Assembly: GCA_022453515.1 (NCBI GenBank)
Contig: JAJNNY010000011.1
Coordinates: 186,001 to 250,000 of the forward strand
Source of the DNA: Astrocystis sublimbata
Taxonomy: Eukaryota > Ascomycota > Sordariomycetes > Xylariales > Xylariaceae
Length of the DNA stretch: 64,000 nucleotides
Direction: 5' to 3'
The notes beneath the pieces were generated by a model, which saw only the letters and a list, made by a program, of their open reading frames with translations, searched no databases and had not been told where the DNA came from. The position numbers and the translations under genes were made by a program. Every line of letters begins with the position of its first letter. Position 1 is the first letter of the stretch. Positions 37,701 to 51,700 of the stretch are shown piece by piece.

Positions 37701-38668
37701 CGACACATGATCGCATGACACGGACAAAAAAAGGTACCTAACCCTTAGGTAGGTCAGCGGGGATGGTGCGAAGTACGAACACGTTGATAGATTGAAAAAT
37801 TCTCAATTTTTTCCCGTTGTGCGGAGCAGGATGTAGCGCTGTGTGACCGACGAGAACAAAGAGCTCACTGCGGCCCTTGTTCCGTCGCAAAGGGCGACAG
37901 CGGCTCGTTAATCAAACGGCAGACAAAGCCCATGACGATGATGGGCGAATAAGAAAAGCGCATCAATATTGCTGACATAAAAAAGGCACCCTCCATGCAG
38001 GGATCCGTGGCAGGGATCAGAGACAAGCTAGTGCCAGGCACACCAATGGGGGTGCTTGTTCGGACTCCGTAGTGCCTTTATGGGCAAAAAGTGCCCTGGG
38101 GCCACCCCGGTCGCGCCCCGGCATTGCTCATTTCGCGATGCGCGCAAGAGTGCCCAGGGCAGGACCGCCCACGTTCCCCCAGAGATCGTGGCTGTCAGGT
38201 ACCCGACGCCCGTGGTACCTCCCGAGGAGGAGCCCCACCCCTTGTCTCCCCTCGATTCCGCCGCCTATTACACTCCGTCCTTCTTCCTCCCTCGCGTCTT
38301 TCTCTCTAGCCTCGCGCCCTCTTTCACTTCCACCACCCACAGACACTCGTTTCGTTTCTGAAACACCCGGACTTCGTTGGCAAAGTCTCTCTCTCTCTCT
38401 CTCTCGCTCGCACCATCTTACGACCTCAACGAACACTCTTACGACATAAGATACCACTTGTATCCCGAATACCGCGTATTCCACCCACACTCTTTAGGAA
38501 CACATCAACAAGCCGACTGGTCGCATACCAACCGCGAACTCCCACATCGTCATTTGAACTTCGAAGCGCATAAGTCGCATCGCGTCTATCCGTCTTTATA
38601 CACCACGAGGACAACTGGATACTCAAGAAACCGCTATCCCGTCTGATCTATCAACAACAACCATCAAA
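34730..38668. other. 3.9-kb region without a protein gene
   Basis: No supported gene. Short AGGTA-type motifs lie near 35325, 36375 and 37735. From about 38050 to 38668 the plus strand becomes pyrimidine-rich with a long CT run, as expected for the promoter and long 5' leader of the small GPI-protein gene that follows. Confidence 0.5.
38385..38410 (+). promoter_or_regulatory. CT-rich tract upstream of the small GPI-protein gene
   Basis: An almost pure run of CT dinucleotides sits 260-285 bp before the start codon. CT-rich tracts near transcription start sites are typical of strongly expressed genes of filamentous fungi, so this probably marks the start region; that is inference. Confidence 0.5.
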
Positions 38669-39037
38669 ATGCAGCTCACCACACTCGTCGCAACCGCGCT
38701 CCTGCCCTTGTTGGCCGTCGCCCAAGATGAGACCCTGACATCGACAATGACCATGACCAAGTATGTCACCATCTCCAGGGTCGCCACCTCGAGCGTCTAC
38801 ACGAGCGCGAACGCGACCTCGTCTCTCCACCAGCCCATTGGCACAGGCACCGGTCTTTCGTCCATCACTCAGGTCACCGCCACGCCTACCCAATCCGGCT
38901 CCGACTCTGACTCTGTTACCGCGTCGCCCACCGCAAGCCCGTCACCTGTCGACAACGGCCCCGGTAGTGGCGCCGCTTCGCTGAGCGCTTTCGGCTTCGC
39001 TGGCGTGATCGGTATGGTCGTGGCTGCTATCTTATAG
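38669..39037 (+). CDS. Small Ser/Thr-rich GPI-anchored cell-surface protein
   Basis: Single exon, 122 aa. The start MQLTTLVATALLPLLAVAQDE is a signal peptide, probably cut after AVA. The mature part is short and dominated by Ser and Thr (many likely O-glycosylation sites), with no Cys. The C-terminus GPGSGAASLSAFGFAGVIGM plus VVAAIL has a small-residue omega site followed by a hydrophobic tail, a GPI anchor signal. Such proteins end up in the plasma membrane or wall; no enzyme domain is visible. The context sequence CATCAAAATGCA is a good fungal start, and the CT-rich leader upstream suggests strong expression. Confidence 0.85.
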   Translation: MQLTTLVATALLPLLAVAQDETLTSTMTMTKYVTISRVATSSVYTSANATSSLHQPIGTGTGLSSITQVTATPTQSGSDSDSVTASPTASPSPVDNGPGSGAASLSAFGFAGVIGMVVAAIL

Positions 39038-40492
39038 AGAGCGCAACTGGCTTCACTGGGTGCAATTGTTCGCGGCCCCGAAGCGAACTGCGTACAAGTC
39101 ACGTATAAGAAAAAGAAAAAGCAACTCTCCATGTCGAAATCGTCGATGCGATCATCATTACTCATCATTACCTTCATCAAAACCAAACGTCCACCCAACC
39201 GTGCGCTGTCAGTTATACTCACAAGCGACCGGATGGACCACCCTACGACATCCTGAATTTACGGCTACGACATGTAACGCGAAAACCTCATAAGATACCT
39301 CTTTCACTTCTCAAGCTTATGGCCCAGATAATCACCAGTTGACTGTCTCGATAACCTTATTTTTCAACCTTTTTGAAATGGTGTTGAGGCATTTGGTGTT
39401 ATTCCGAATTTGTCCTTAATGTTTCAATGAAACAGCAATAACCACGAGTGTCATCCTTATGCGACTTCAGACCAAATACATGGCGTTTGACTTTGAATCG
39501 GAGGCAGGCTCACCTCCGAAACCCTCACCTTGCCATGATGTTTGAGTCAAGTCACCTACCACTCGCGAGCAGAGCAGGCGCGCACGCTGCTGGCTGGTCG
39601 ATTCCTTTCTTCTTCACTTCTACCACCCCTTTTTTCACATGGCCCCTGCCCTTTAAGGACAGGGGCAAACGGAGGCACTTTACATTTTTCGGCGTTTTTG
39701 CTACATCCTTTTATGTGCCTTCGCGTTGTTGAGATACCCTGTTGTTGAGACTCGCCGGCCGAGGATGATTTGCGTCATCTTGCGAACGAAAGAGGATACC
39801 AATCACACTACCATGCCGGAAAAATGAACGAGATATCGTCCACTCGCGAACTGCGGGGGGATCTCTGGGCTTTTGACCACACGTTTTCATTTCAACATAC
39901 TTGTTGTTGGCCCTCGCCACACTTTTTTCTTTCTTTGATACTTTTTCTGAATCTTGAATGGATTCTATGAAGCGGTTGGAGATCATGAAATAGGAGATGA
40001 GATGAGATTAAGAAACGGTGCGTGTAGGGGAAATACAGAGAGAAAAGCTCGGTAGTGTACAATCCTGTGCCTCTTAAATATAATTGGCCTGAACAAACAT
40101 CATGATGTCTTGAACCAATTGAGCTGTAGTATGTGACTCGTAGTAGCAAACCTTCGTCAGGCATCCTAGGAAGCTTGATGCTTGACAATTGAATTTGTAG
40201 CGTGAATCTGCACCATGTTGGGGATGCTGTGGTCTCATAGCCTTGGTCATCATCTTCGACAGCTACCTTGACTCATGCCTTACATCCCAAGACATCCCAT
40301 GACTCGAACTTGCATGTACCAATTGGCGCTTGAGGATATTTAAGTATACCTGGGACGACTGTGACTAGTCCACGAACCGGCCCGCCCTTCACGATAGAAA
40401 GCGCGCTACATGCCTTAGCGCAGCGCACATCATACACATTCCGACTCGTGGGTTGATAGTTATAAGCTTGTTTACAACTATGATAATTTTAT
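39038..40492. other. Intergenic region between GPI-protein gene and tRNA-His
   Basis: No supported gene. The first few hundred bases are the probable 3' UTR of the GPI-protein gene. Short open frames are present on both strands but none has a family or splice structure. Confidence 0.55.
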
Positions 40493-40564
40493 GTCGGTAT
40501 CGTATAGTGGTCAGTACAGCACGTTGTGGCCGTGCAAACGAGAGTTCGATTCCCTCTACCGACA
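40493..40564 (+). tRNA. tRNA-His (GTG)
   Basis: Cloverleaf of 72 nt: acceptor GTCGGTA pairs perfectly with TACCGAC, D-stem GTA/TAC, anticodon stem GCACG/CGTGC around loop TTGTGGC with anticodon GTG. The T-arm loop TTCGATT has stem GAGAG/CCCTC with one A-C mismatch. No intron. The discriminator base is A. The extra G at position -1 is added after transcription in eukaryotes, and the genomic base there is T. A nine-T run follows 13 bases downstream. Confidence 0.95.
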
Positions 40565-40576
40565 ACTGAGAAGATA

Positions 40577-40585
40577 TTTTTTTTT
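40577..40585 (+). terminator. Pol III oligo-T terminator of tRNA-His
   Basis: Nine consecutive T residues, 12 bases after the tRNA end, followed by CTTTT. It fits RNA polymerase III termination. Confidence 0.85.
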
Positions 40586-40921
40586 CTTTTCCTTTCTTCG
40601 CGCTCTCATGTTGTTCGACACGAGTTGTTGGCCTAGGTAATCGTTTAACTTTGGTGCCTGGCTCAAGACGTCAAGATAAAATGGCTTTACTTTGTGACCA
40701 CGGATTGTGTCAAGTATCAATTTTTTTCCCCAGCATTAGCAAGACATATAGTACGGCACACTGGAAATTGCCGTTCCTGGGTCTGTAAACTCTTGTAAAT
40801 GCCTGGACTGATTTGATGTGTCTCTACTCTACCTATTCCAACACCACACAACCTGAGTCAATACAGATTTCTCATGATAAAGTTTACAGTATTCGCTCCG
40901 CAATAGTACAGTGCCATTAAG

Positions 40922-42775
40922 TTAGAGATGGTACTCGGATTCATTATTGATGGTGACACCGCGCCGACCCCAAACGCCGTCGATACCCATGTCCGCCTTG
41001 CCACTATTCATTTGCTACTTGTCAGCGCTTCATTCTTCAAACCGAACGCGATGCCGAGAGAAGGGATGGACCAGGTAGATGACTTACTCGTCTCTATGCA
41101 CGATCATAGGCTCGGTCTCGCCGTTTGCTATATCCGGGTTGCGAAAGAGCAGGTTTTTCGACTGTGATTCGTGGCATGAAGTTAGATATACAGACAATAT
41201 TACAACACAAACAATTCTTTCGAGCGGGTTCCGCGATGACGACTTACCAATCCTAGAGATAGGTGAATGCCTGGCGGCGTCACCTGCAGTTTCTCAGAAG
41301 GCTCGCGGCCTTCGATCATGGCTAGGATGTTGCTCGCCGTGACCTGTGCCTGCGCGCCGCCGGGCCTGGCTGCCTTGTGCGCTCCGCTGTCGGCGACGTC
41401 TCCGACCTATGCCGCTGGAGTCAGTGATTGTCTCTTATAGTAAAGAAATTTACTCGTGAAGAGGGTATTTGCAGGCGTCTCGGGAGTACAGATGCCCGTT
41501 CGGGGAATTCATGCCCCCCGAGAGTTGCCATAAAGGGGAATTAATGACTTCAGCGAGATATACATACGGCGTATAGGTTCGGGTACGCGGGGTCCTGGAA
41601 CTGGAGCGTCGGCTTCACGCGGATGAAGCCGTTGGCCGGGTTGATCAGGGACTCTTCTGACGAGGGGGCTAGGGCTGAGAGGAACTGCGTGTTGGGCGTC
41701 TGTCCGGTTGCTGGGATGACGACGTCTGCTTGGAGGGTGTTGCCGTTTTGCAGAGACACGGTGATGGGCTTTCCGTTGTCCTGCTGGAACTCGTCTTCGG
41801 GGATGTTGACGCGGGAACCGAGTACGAGTCTGTGAGGCAGTTACGGTTAGATTTGGACTTGTATAGAAGACAAAACAAGAATTGTGAGCAGTTGATCTGG
41901 TTCATATATACGCACTTCACGCCTAGTTCCTCGCATCGCACCTTGATGATTTCGTCCAGCTTCTCGTGGTACAGCGGCATCAACTGCATCCTGGAGTGCA
42001 CCAGCGTGATCTCCTTGTCCGGATAGATCTCCTTCAAGTCCGTGGCCATCTGCACGCCGACGGCGCCACCGCCGATGATGGCGATCGATTGGGCCGACTT
42101 GAGACGCCGCTGGTAACCCTGGAGATACTTCACCGAGAGCGGCTTCTCATCGTCCTGCATGCTACCCGGGGCTCGCAGTTTCGTGCCCGTGGCCACGACC
42201 AGGTAGTCGAATGGGATCTCCTTCAGCCCTTGCCAATCCCGATCGAGGACCACGCGATCTCTGTACATGGCTGATACGCGCGCCTGCACAACATGGTGCC
42301 GATCGAGATTAGGCTTCTCGGCGAATGTGCCTGTATAGGGAATAAAGGCCTTGTGCTCGTGTGTAGGTAAGATGGCGAATCTTGGCTGTAGTGTTCATGG
42401 TGGCATCAGCTACCTACCAAGCACAACCTAATGGAAGATAGGTTCAATGCCGGCCTTTCCATATCGTGGTTGACTTACAAAGGCAAATAAATGGTGGAAA
42501 TGGCTATGGGGCTCGATGAGAAGGATCTGTGCCCCCCAACGTCAGAATTCATCAATTACTAGCAATGAGCCTCCCGGATTCAAGTGTTGCCACTTACACG
42601 ATGTGTAGATGGTAAGATCTCTGCGAGGCTTTTTGTGGTGGCCTTGGTAGATTGTTAGCACAAACAAACACAGCACAATCCCGGACGATAGGATGGAATT
42701 GAATCTAGAGCTTAGACTCACCAATCCGACAAAGGAACCTCCTACGACAATAACATTTCTTAAATTCGACGCCAT
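40922..42775 (-). CDS. AIF/FSP1-like FAD-dependent pyridine nucleotide-disulphide oxidoreductase
   Basis: Eight exons, 42775-42722, 42642-42598, 42526-42479, 42385-41916, 41829-41568, 41406-41248, 41161-41088 and 41003-40922, give 397 aa. Every junction is GT-AG and in phase; the fourth donor is GTGCGT. The FAD dinucleotide motif is VIVVGGSFVG (residues 8-17). PRFAILPTHEHKAF is a block typical of AMID/AIF-2 proteins. The NAD(P)H motif IAIIGGGAVG is at about 150-159. ATGQTPN and VGDVADSGAHKAARPG are the second FAD-contact motifs. The family oxidises NAD(P)H and reduces quinones (as in human FSP1) or acts in cell death (AIF-like). There is no N-terminal presequence, so it is likely cytosolic or peripheral on a membrane. 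Which role applies here cannot be told. Confidence 0.93.
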
Positions 42776-45700
42776 GGTTGCATCCGCTTGATGACGACGT
42801 CTTGAGTCCGATGGTATTGATTATACAAATAGCTGGCAATCGCAATCTTCTGAAGATGAATGCGCTTTTTCGTTGGGTCTCTTACGCACTCCAGAAAAAT
42901 GAGAATTGAATGATGCCAGGTGGTCTTCAATGCAATATACCATCCTTCCGGCCTCTCCGTCCATATATACCGGTGACGATCTCCGAGACGGAATAAAGTC
43001 TCGGATCTGATAAGCTAAACCCGAGCATCAACGTCAGCTGCGCGCCGCACAAAATCAACAAGCTCAAGTACTATCAGGTACTCCCGCGCATTAATTTGAC
43101 CTCCTGCTACTGCGAGGTACCGTCTGGGGGCTCCGTTGATGCCGAGATTAGAGCCCGCTAGTTGGTGGCTCACTTATCAGATCGCTGTCGCCTTTCCAAT
43201 TGGTAGGCGTGAGACTCGTCTAGGCTCAAACTAGAATTGATCTACGACTCTAGCTGGAACTATGTTCCGACTGGGTTGACTAATTGCATTCACAAGGATG
43301 AGAGCACGGCATCATTGTAGACTGTACCGTCACCGCCATCTATGCCAGGAGTTATTCCTCCATATCTTCGGTCGGGTTCCGCCTGCCCATCTTGAAATGT
43401 TGGGATGTGAGGCGGTCGGAGACCAATTTGTAGTAAACACGGTGATATAAGCATCTTTTTATCAGGGTTGAATCTGCATACTATATTTGATTGATTCATG
43501 AGCTTTGTGCAATTGCATCTTTGGCCAAATAACAGCTCCGGCGTTGCCGGGATGCCGACAGAACCCAGAGCGCCTCTTTACGGCGCTAATGACTCGACAA
43601 GCTGAACATATAAAACTTGAGATGTCTTTGGATACAATCAGAGCAAAGCTGGCATGTCGAACGACATACTATGCTACCCATAGTCGAAAGCGGTTGAATG
43701 CAACTAGTTCTAATTGCCTTTTCTCCGCAATGGAATCCGCCGAGACGATGGTTTGACAACGAAATGATACAGCGTTGATTAATCACTGATGACGTTCGGG
43801 CCATTCAACATATCGGCTCAGATATTCCAGTATTCGATCGTACAGTTTGAGTTCAGAAACCGATGCTGGCTCATTATGGAGATGTAGCAGGTTCGTGATA
43901 ATCGGTTGAGAGCAAGGCAGTAGACATTGTCACATAAACCATTGGGGACTGGCTTCAACAATCGTCTCATGCGTAACTACGACCATGTCAGCTGTCTCTG
44001 AAAAAGATAAAAAAGCACGAACTTGCGGCAGGTCGGCAGATAGCATTTCCCGCGGAAACGACACGTTAGTGCTGCCATCTCACAGATCGGCTGATGCTAT
44101 CCATCAAAGTGGTGCCGATGGCAAATGGTCGTAGTTTGGGGTGGCAGTGAGCTGTCGAGTGTTGCCCTTTCTCTGAATGGTCCTACGGGCGTGTTCGCTC
44201 ATGAAAAATGAGCTTCCGGAAAGAGTTCTGCAAAGCCGACGCCCTCTCCACGCCGTAAGTCCACCTGGGCAGCAAATCTTGGCTACTTCGCCTATGTCTG
44301 ATGATAAGTGGTGTGTCCAATAGAAATTTTGGTTGTCATCACTTACTACCCGAGGAGCAACGTCTTCTGACGAACATCCACACGCTCAAATTTCCACTCC
44401 TCATGATGTTCCCAGTGAACGATCAATGTCGGTCGTCCCAATCCTCGCGTTAGCCAGGGAAGAAAGAACCGGTCGCTCGCCTCGCTATCGCATGATTATG
44501 AGTCTTGACTATCGTACCGAACGACGATGCGAAACTTGGTTCGTGGACTGAATTTGTGCGGAAGATGAATTTTCCGGCTGGTACTATACGTGGATGATCA
44601 AAAGCCTATCAAAGTCCGTATGGCACAACATTGTCTTACATTTTCGGGTAATCGTTGGTCCTAGAAGGCCATAAGCCCGCATGCTCTGCGACGACTCACT
44701 CCTTTGCGACCTTTCCAATAGCCCTCCTCTGGCCCTGGATAGGCACCCAGGGAGTCTACTAGTCAGTTTGATTCCTTCGTGATTCCTTCGCCCATTCCCA
44801 ATCTTGTTTTAACAAGTGCCAGGGCACGATCTACCTGGTCTGTGTGGGCCGATATAGGTAGGCTTTGAGGGGGGGTTATAGTAGCGCGATGCGAACCCCA
44901 CGATTCCATAGTGTTGTATGGGTATCATATCATGACCAGATCGATGGGAACCCCGAAAATAACACTGACTTTGGTATAGATTTGGGGTTAGTCATTTCGT
45001 TCCATGTTTGGCTATATTTTGCGAGACGGGCATTGAATTGCATAAATTCTGAACACTCGTAGGTTGGGAAGAAGGGGCTTGCCTACCCACTGATGGATGG
45101 GGCGTTTGCCCCTCAGGCTGAACTCATGATATGATAACCATGCATTTCCCAATTTTTTCTCTCTCCTTTACCCATGAACACTTCCCTCGCCATCAGTAAA
45201 GTGAACAACAAACTCTTGTCCAACTCCGGCGATCCCGCTACCCCTACAATTTTTCCGCTGAGTCGCTAGTGTCACATGTCTTTAGCTGTGTTCCTATTGT
45301 CTTTGCAGGATCGTCACCGCGCCCAATGCTGGCACTAGGTCATCTGACGCAGGCCATATGTGGTGGACGTGGCACCACAACGGCCTCGTACGACTGACTG
45401 TTGTTTGACAGGACAATCTATCTGGCAAATACGAGCCTTGGAGTTGTGAGACCGCGGGTTTACAAAGCATGAACGTACCGCAGTGAAAAGCAAGGACAAT
45501 CGTGTAAGACGGTAGGAAGCCAACCTGTATACGTGCCCACAAATCATGCCAGATAGGCTCGTATAAAACAACACGCCCGGCATTTGACTCGAGATAACAC
45601 TGGGCCAACCAAACGGCATGCGGCGCCACCGGTGTGACGACCAGCTCTACCGATTATCTCCGTACATAGGAGGGCAGAAACGAGGAACACCGAATCAATC

Positions 45701-48700
45701 ATTACATAAGATAATGTCAGATCGGCTAGTCATGACCGACGTGATCTTGCATGGTTTGGTTACAAGTCACGCACGTAGCGACATATGAACTCCGCACAAT
45801 GAGGACAACGGCGTTACGGTACCTCCAGTGAGACGTGGAGCTGCCCTATCGTAGGTACGTACGTAGGATTGCAGCGTCGATTAAATCTGATGCACTCTTA
45901 ATGATGCTAAATCAGTAAGCCAAGCAATGGCAGGTTCCCGTGCCTTCGGGATATGCACACGATGGATGGATGGGTGAATGGAGAGAGGGGGGCTCGAGGG
46001 GCTCGTTAGGTATAGGTATGGGTATAGATTTAGGCCATACTTGCACAATTACACATCATGGATATACACAACCTCGGCCTACACGACGCCTTACTGCAGC
46101 TACTACTAGCAGTACTCGACCCTTATTGCCTCATACCCAGCGCCGAGATGTCCCGCCTGCTTCGTCGGCATAGCGCCATGGCCCCTTAACACTATCCGGG
46201 CCAAGATACTCTTGTTGTGCACTAGCTTCGGGAGCGGCAAACGGAGGAAGCTAGTTAAAGCCAGCCGACATCAGTTCACGGACAAGGTCTCCTTGGAACA
46301 GCTGTCTCGGCACACAATGCTCTTTTTGATAGTCCGGTCCCCCGTCTTTCCGTACCTCATGTAGGTGCCTAGCGACGAAGAGCAGAGCAAGTGAGCGAGA
46401 TGGGCGAGTTATTGAGAATCAAATCTCTGTCTCCCTCTTGCATCTTTACTGTACTAACGTGGGACTTGGAGCGGCTGCCTGCCTGCCCGCCGGCCTACCT
46501 ACTTCCCTGCGCCATATGGGTATGAATATACACCCTTCCTTGGGCTCTGCCACACTGGCGCTGGCTGCTATGCTGCAGGGCTAGTCGTCGGTAGACCGGT
46601 TTTGCATGCTTTGTAACGGCATTGTCGAAGCACGGGAAGGGCTACAATCCGATTACTAAGTCTCACAGACTTTTTTTTCTCTCTTTACACCAGTCGCCAA
46701 TCTGTCTGTACTCCAACCGTCCGGCACTCGCTAAGCAGTGAGGACGGCCTGTGGTGTTTTATATTGTGCGCCCGTACGTAGGGTTGGCTGGCCTAAAGAA
46801 GCAAGCCCAGCGAGGGCGGGAGATGCTGTAGTCGCGACACGTATTGGACGTGTCCCCTCTCCATCGTCGTCGGAGCTTCGTGTGAGTACTTCTAGACTCT
46901 AACTAACCTGCCTGCCTACCTACTCACTTTGCGTTTGAGCACATTGCTCTTATACCAAGACACTAAGCATCTCGCAGCGAGTCGAGTGTGGTGGCTGCCC
47001 GTGCCAAGGGAAATCATGTACTATGGCACTTCATAAGCGCCCGAAGGGTATGCAGCCCAGACAAAGCGATGCTACTCTGATCGACCAAGCCCAATGCGCA
47101 CGGTTCGGTTGACTGTGCGCCTCCAGCGGGCGGCGCATTGCAATCACAGCCGGTGACGGACTTTTTTTTATTCATGTCATGTCATCATACTAGTTGCATA
47201 GTAAATTGTCCGCATGCATTGTTCAAGTTTATAGGCGACGTAATCGGGCGGCCCCTCTGCATTGCGCGCACGTGAACACTGTTGTCGTTGCCGCTACTGT
47301 GGTCACAATTTCTTTGAAGGCTTATTACAAACACACGGACGGCCCAAAGAACGCATAGACGTTTACTCGTCGACTCGCGATTACCAATGCTCGTTAGCAA
47401 TGCTCTTGTTGAAGTACGCATATGAAGGTAGCTTTGGCTGAGTTCAAACACATAAATGAGACCCTTGGTCGCGAAAGAGGTATATGGACAGGGTAAACAA
47501 CCAGACCCTCCAGCTTTCATGGTGCCGTTCACGGTCCTGCACAAGTAGAGCTTTGGTACGTCGAGCAACGAAGGGAAAGCTTCGGAAAGGGCTGATTGGA
47601 GACAGAAATTAGCACATGGGTCTCATGGTTTGATTTCCTTGCAATGCAGTCCAATCGCCTCAAAACCATCTGTTCGCATCGTAGCCGCGCTTTTCCGCTA
47701 CAGTATGACCGTGTCTCGATCACTGTCCAGCGAAGTAGACCCTCGTGCTTGAACAACGCAAGATTTCAATAGGATCATACCCTTTGGACATGGTTCTCTA
47801 GATCTCGGTTGATATACCAGGAGCGGGATGCCCTCGTTGTCCGGTACCCGTGATAAGAAATATATATTGTGTACGGGGTTAGACGTGGGGGGTGATTCGA
47901 GATCAAGACCTCGAACAGGAAGATCAGCATTGAGTGCAAAGCAGAGGAACAGGTGCTACAAATCAAATCAAGACCCAAACACAACTGGTGGCCGGTGGTT
48001 GTCAGTTGGTATACCGGTATGGTGGTGGCAGCCATGTAGATCGTCTTCGAAATAACGAGGCTTGCTTAATATTCTTTGATGTTTTTTGGGGGGGGAGAAG
48101 GACGGGGTTAGCCGGGGCGGGATAAGCGGCCCGGAAGCGAGTACGACAGTAATGCGTTTGTGTGGGCCAATGACTTCAGGCGCTTGTTGCGGGATTGTGT
48201 GTTTCTCTTTCGCTTCTGAAGGTTTTTTTTTGTGGCTTGGCTGACTGCGACTACTGTGCATGTCACGTCAATCTGGGCAGATATCGGCGTGTTCTCTCGT
48301 TCATCATCACTGATCAGTCGCCATCCCCTCTCTCAAGACTGGCTGATGATCTGAAGTAGCCTGCCTACTCGTGAGGCAACAATCGGATGGACACCTACAC
48401 AGACATGGCTCGTTCAACGCAGCATCCGCATCGAGAAGCTAGAGATCCCGGGGCAGGGTAGTAACCCGACGGAGCCCACAGAGATTTCGGCCCATTGCTG
48501 CGACGTGACTGACCACTGTACACGATGAGCTCGCCTAGTGTTGGTCTGTTCCAGGTTGATCCGAGGCGTTGGGGCAACAAGCTAAATGAAAGAAGGCGAA
48601 AAGCAAAGAAGACAAACAAGACGGCGAACCGTGCGATGGCTTGCCAAGTCAGAATAAGCGACCTACACGGTTCTGTGTTCACAAATGCGGACGGACTGCT

Positions 48701-51700
48701 TTTGGGCGGTCCGTGGCTTCGCTCATCTCAAGCTGTGTCGTCACGACGAATCGCAAACGCAGAAAAGTCTGGTGTGCTCCATGAGATTGATGTTGTGGTG
48801 TTTAGCTTAGAGTCCGTGAAATGAGCCCGTACGATCTAGATCAGCAAGTTCTTGAGGTGCGACACTTGTTGTCCTCATAATGCCTACCTTCCTATCCGTT
48901 GACTGCTGCTTGCTGGCTTGTGAGTGAGTATTAGATCCGTGGCACTGCATTTTTTTTCAACCCCCTGCATGTTACCCGCTCCAGTTGTTGACCTGGTATA
49001 AGTGCCATTTTATGTATGCGCCAATACTATAATACTATACTTACTAGGTTTTTCAGCGTTCGTCCACCGTTCTTCACCGACCTTGTGCAATGCGTGGCAC
49101 GAGTATTCGGGGCCAAGGGTCCAGTAAGTATCTACTTTCCCCCCCGTCGGGCGAGGGAGGCGGTCTGCTGAGGGCGGGAAGCGATGCGTCGGGTACTTGG
49201 CTTCTGTACGAGTAGGCAGTAATGCATTGGAGTACTGAAAAACCGTATGTTAGTGGAACGACCGCCCGTCATTGTACCTAATGTGAGAAACGTTGGTAAG
49301 TAGGTGTTAATCAGGTACGCATGCGGGTAGGGTTGGCTTTGAGAAACTGTTATCGAATGACGGCACATATATGTATGCCCCTGATTGCATTGTGGGAACA
49401 TTGACAATAGGAATTAGTAAATAGCAAAGATCTCGACCCAAAAGAGGAACTGCGCAAGAGGTCAAGAGAATGCGAGTATCATGCCTACTAGCACCTGCGT
49501 TTTTGTTTCTCTCGCATCAAGTGCTGCAGACCGCGATCAATGGGATCATCCATCAATCGGTCTCGATTGATATTAGGGTTGAAATCATAGGGCAAGCCTA
49601 CTCCGCGCATACACGTGCGCATATCCGTTGTAGAGACCACGAGAGGTACCTAGGTAGAGTATCATGGACATTGTAAAATATGACGAAGGTTGCGGAGTGC
49701 ATTAGCTTCAATGGAGACCGAATCGGCTTGGCATCTATTGTGTGAATAAGGCTCCCTCCAACGAGTAGGGTCGCTTCCCAACGGTAGCTATGCTTAGGAC
49801 CGGTATCTGTAATAGTCCAAGGCTCCAAGCAAGCCCGCAAGTACTATCATGTTTCATGCGAGCCCGCGGTCATGGTGTCACGAAGAGCTTGACCTCCCGA
49901 AACTGGTCTGGCTGTCAAGGATCTGCCCTGCAGAAAAGAGATCACCCCCGTTCCCGTTGTACAATGAGCAAGGGTTTCCTGTCTGATGCGGGACTCGTAA
50001 CCATGCGCCTCGGTAGGCCACATACATAGTCATTATGCTCAACATACCTTAGGCCCTGCTTGGGTATATCGCTGGCGCTGTTTGCTGGACAGTGGTTTCA
50101 GCTAATCTGCAGCTTGGCTGGTCGCCGACATAGCTTGGTGACTGGCTGGATTGACTGTGACGTACTTACAGAATCCTATGCCGAAGCAGCCGGGGGTATT
50201 TTATGCTTGTGCTCGGTATATACTGCTTATCTATCCCACGATTTGGGATTGCGCGGAACCCAGGATAATGAAGCACCGCCTCTTGCGAGTGTTTGTAAGT
50301 AGGCCCGGTATGAACGGCCTGGTCTCGGTCGCTGACGAAGCTGAATAAAATTATTGAAATGGCGGGCAACGCCCGGGCCATGGTCGTCAATGCTTCACGT
50401 TTCGCTTATACTGGTTACCTACTAGACTAGATACAGGATAGGTTAGTGCTTGCTCAGGTGAGCCCATCACGAAGCATACGATTGTCGTGGAATGATAGAT
50501 ATTGGTCGGTGTGCCTGCTTACTTACATGAATATATCAGATCACGGACGAAATCCCAGAAGAAATGCCTCTTACTGTCTTTTTCCATAGCTTGCTTGTCC
50601 CTGCCGAGTCAGACATTTACAAAAGAGAATACTCACCTAGTATAGGAGTGAGTCATTGAAAGTGCATTTGCATATGACCAAAGATCATGTTGCTGTCCAC
50701 CCTCGTAAGCGGAGAGGGTGAAAGGCGGGCAGCTAGGCGAGCGACAGAGGCGGGGGTGGTATTGTTGTTGGTGTTTCTTGTTACAATAGCGAAGCCGGCT
50801 ATAGGTAGGGCTATGCTGGTAAAGCTCTTCACAACTCTCACAGAATATCTTTGTACAGGATTCACGAGAGCCAATGCCTTCTTTGTTTCGTGTCATAAAG
50901 TCATGGTTTAACCGTTTCGCCCTCTTCGTTGTCGTTGTTGTGCGCGGTAAACATACCGTGATAATCATAACACCTAGGTACGGAGAACGAATACCTACCT
51001 TCCGGCATGAGGCTTGAGAATTGCTCCATAACATACATACTACGTAGCATTTTTCTGTGTTTGCCTTCTGTATCCTGCCTCGCCTGTTATTTTTGACCCG
51101 TGGAAGTGTTTCCTGGTCCGTCGGTAAGTAGGTATAAGTGGGTGCACTTTGGGCAACGATGCCCGTAAGGTCAACTGATCGGTTAGCATCATATTATAAC
51201 AAGATGCCGGGGTGCCTCGCAGTGTCGATCAGCTACTAGCCTTTGACACAGTAGCATACATCTGCAAATGATGGAGACTGCGAGCCCCAGATATCTCAAC
51301 TCAAGCTGTAGCGCCAGGGCGTAGTTTTACGGCCGCCACCGAATCGCATTTCTTCTCCTCTTCATGCCGTGACATTGAGGCTTGCTTCTCCACAGAAGTC
51401 TCGGATACTCACTTATAGACATTGGACTGCCAAGCACGACTGATATCGTACAACCAACTTGCATGCCATCAGGCACCTAGCTCGTCTAGCACCCTTGATG
51501 GCTTGCCTGCCTGCCGAGGTACCTGCGCATCCAGTGTTTGTGCGATTGAATGCAACTGAAGGGCGCACAAGCCAATATTCCTCGTTGCTGTTGCTCAGCA
51601 ATCGGATTCTCTTGGTTCACATGGTTATCCAATTTCCGCGACTGTGTAACCGCGATCAGAATAGGATCCTGGCAATTGTTGCGGTAACTCCCGACTTACA

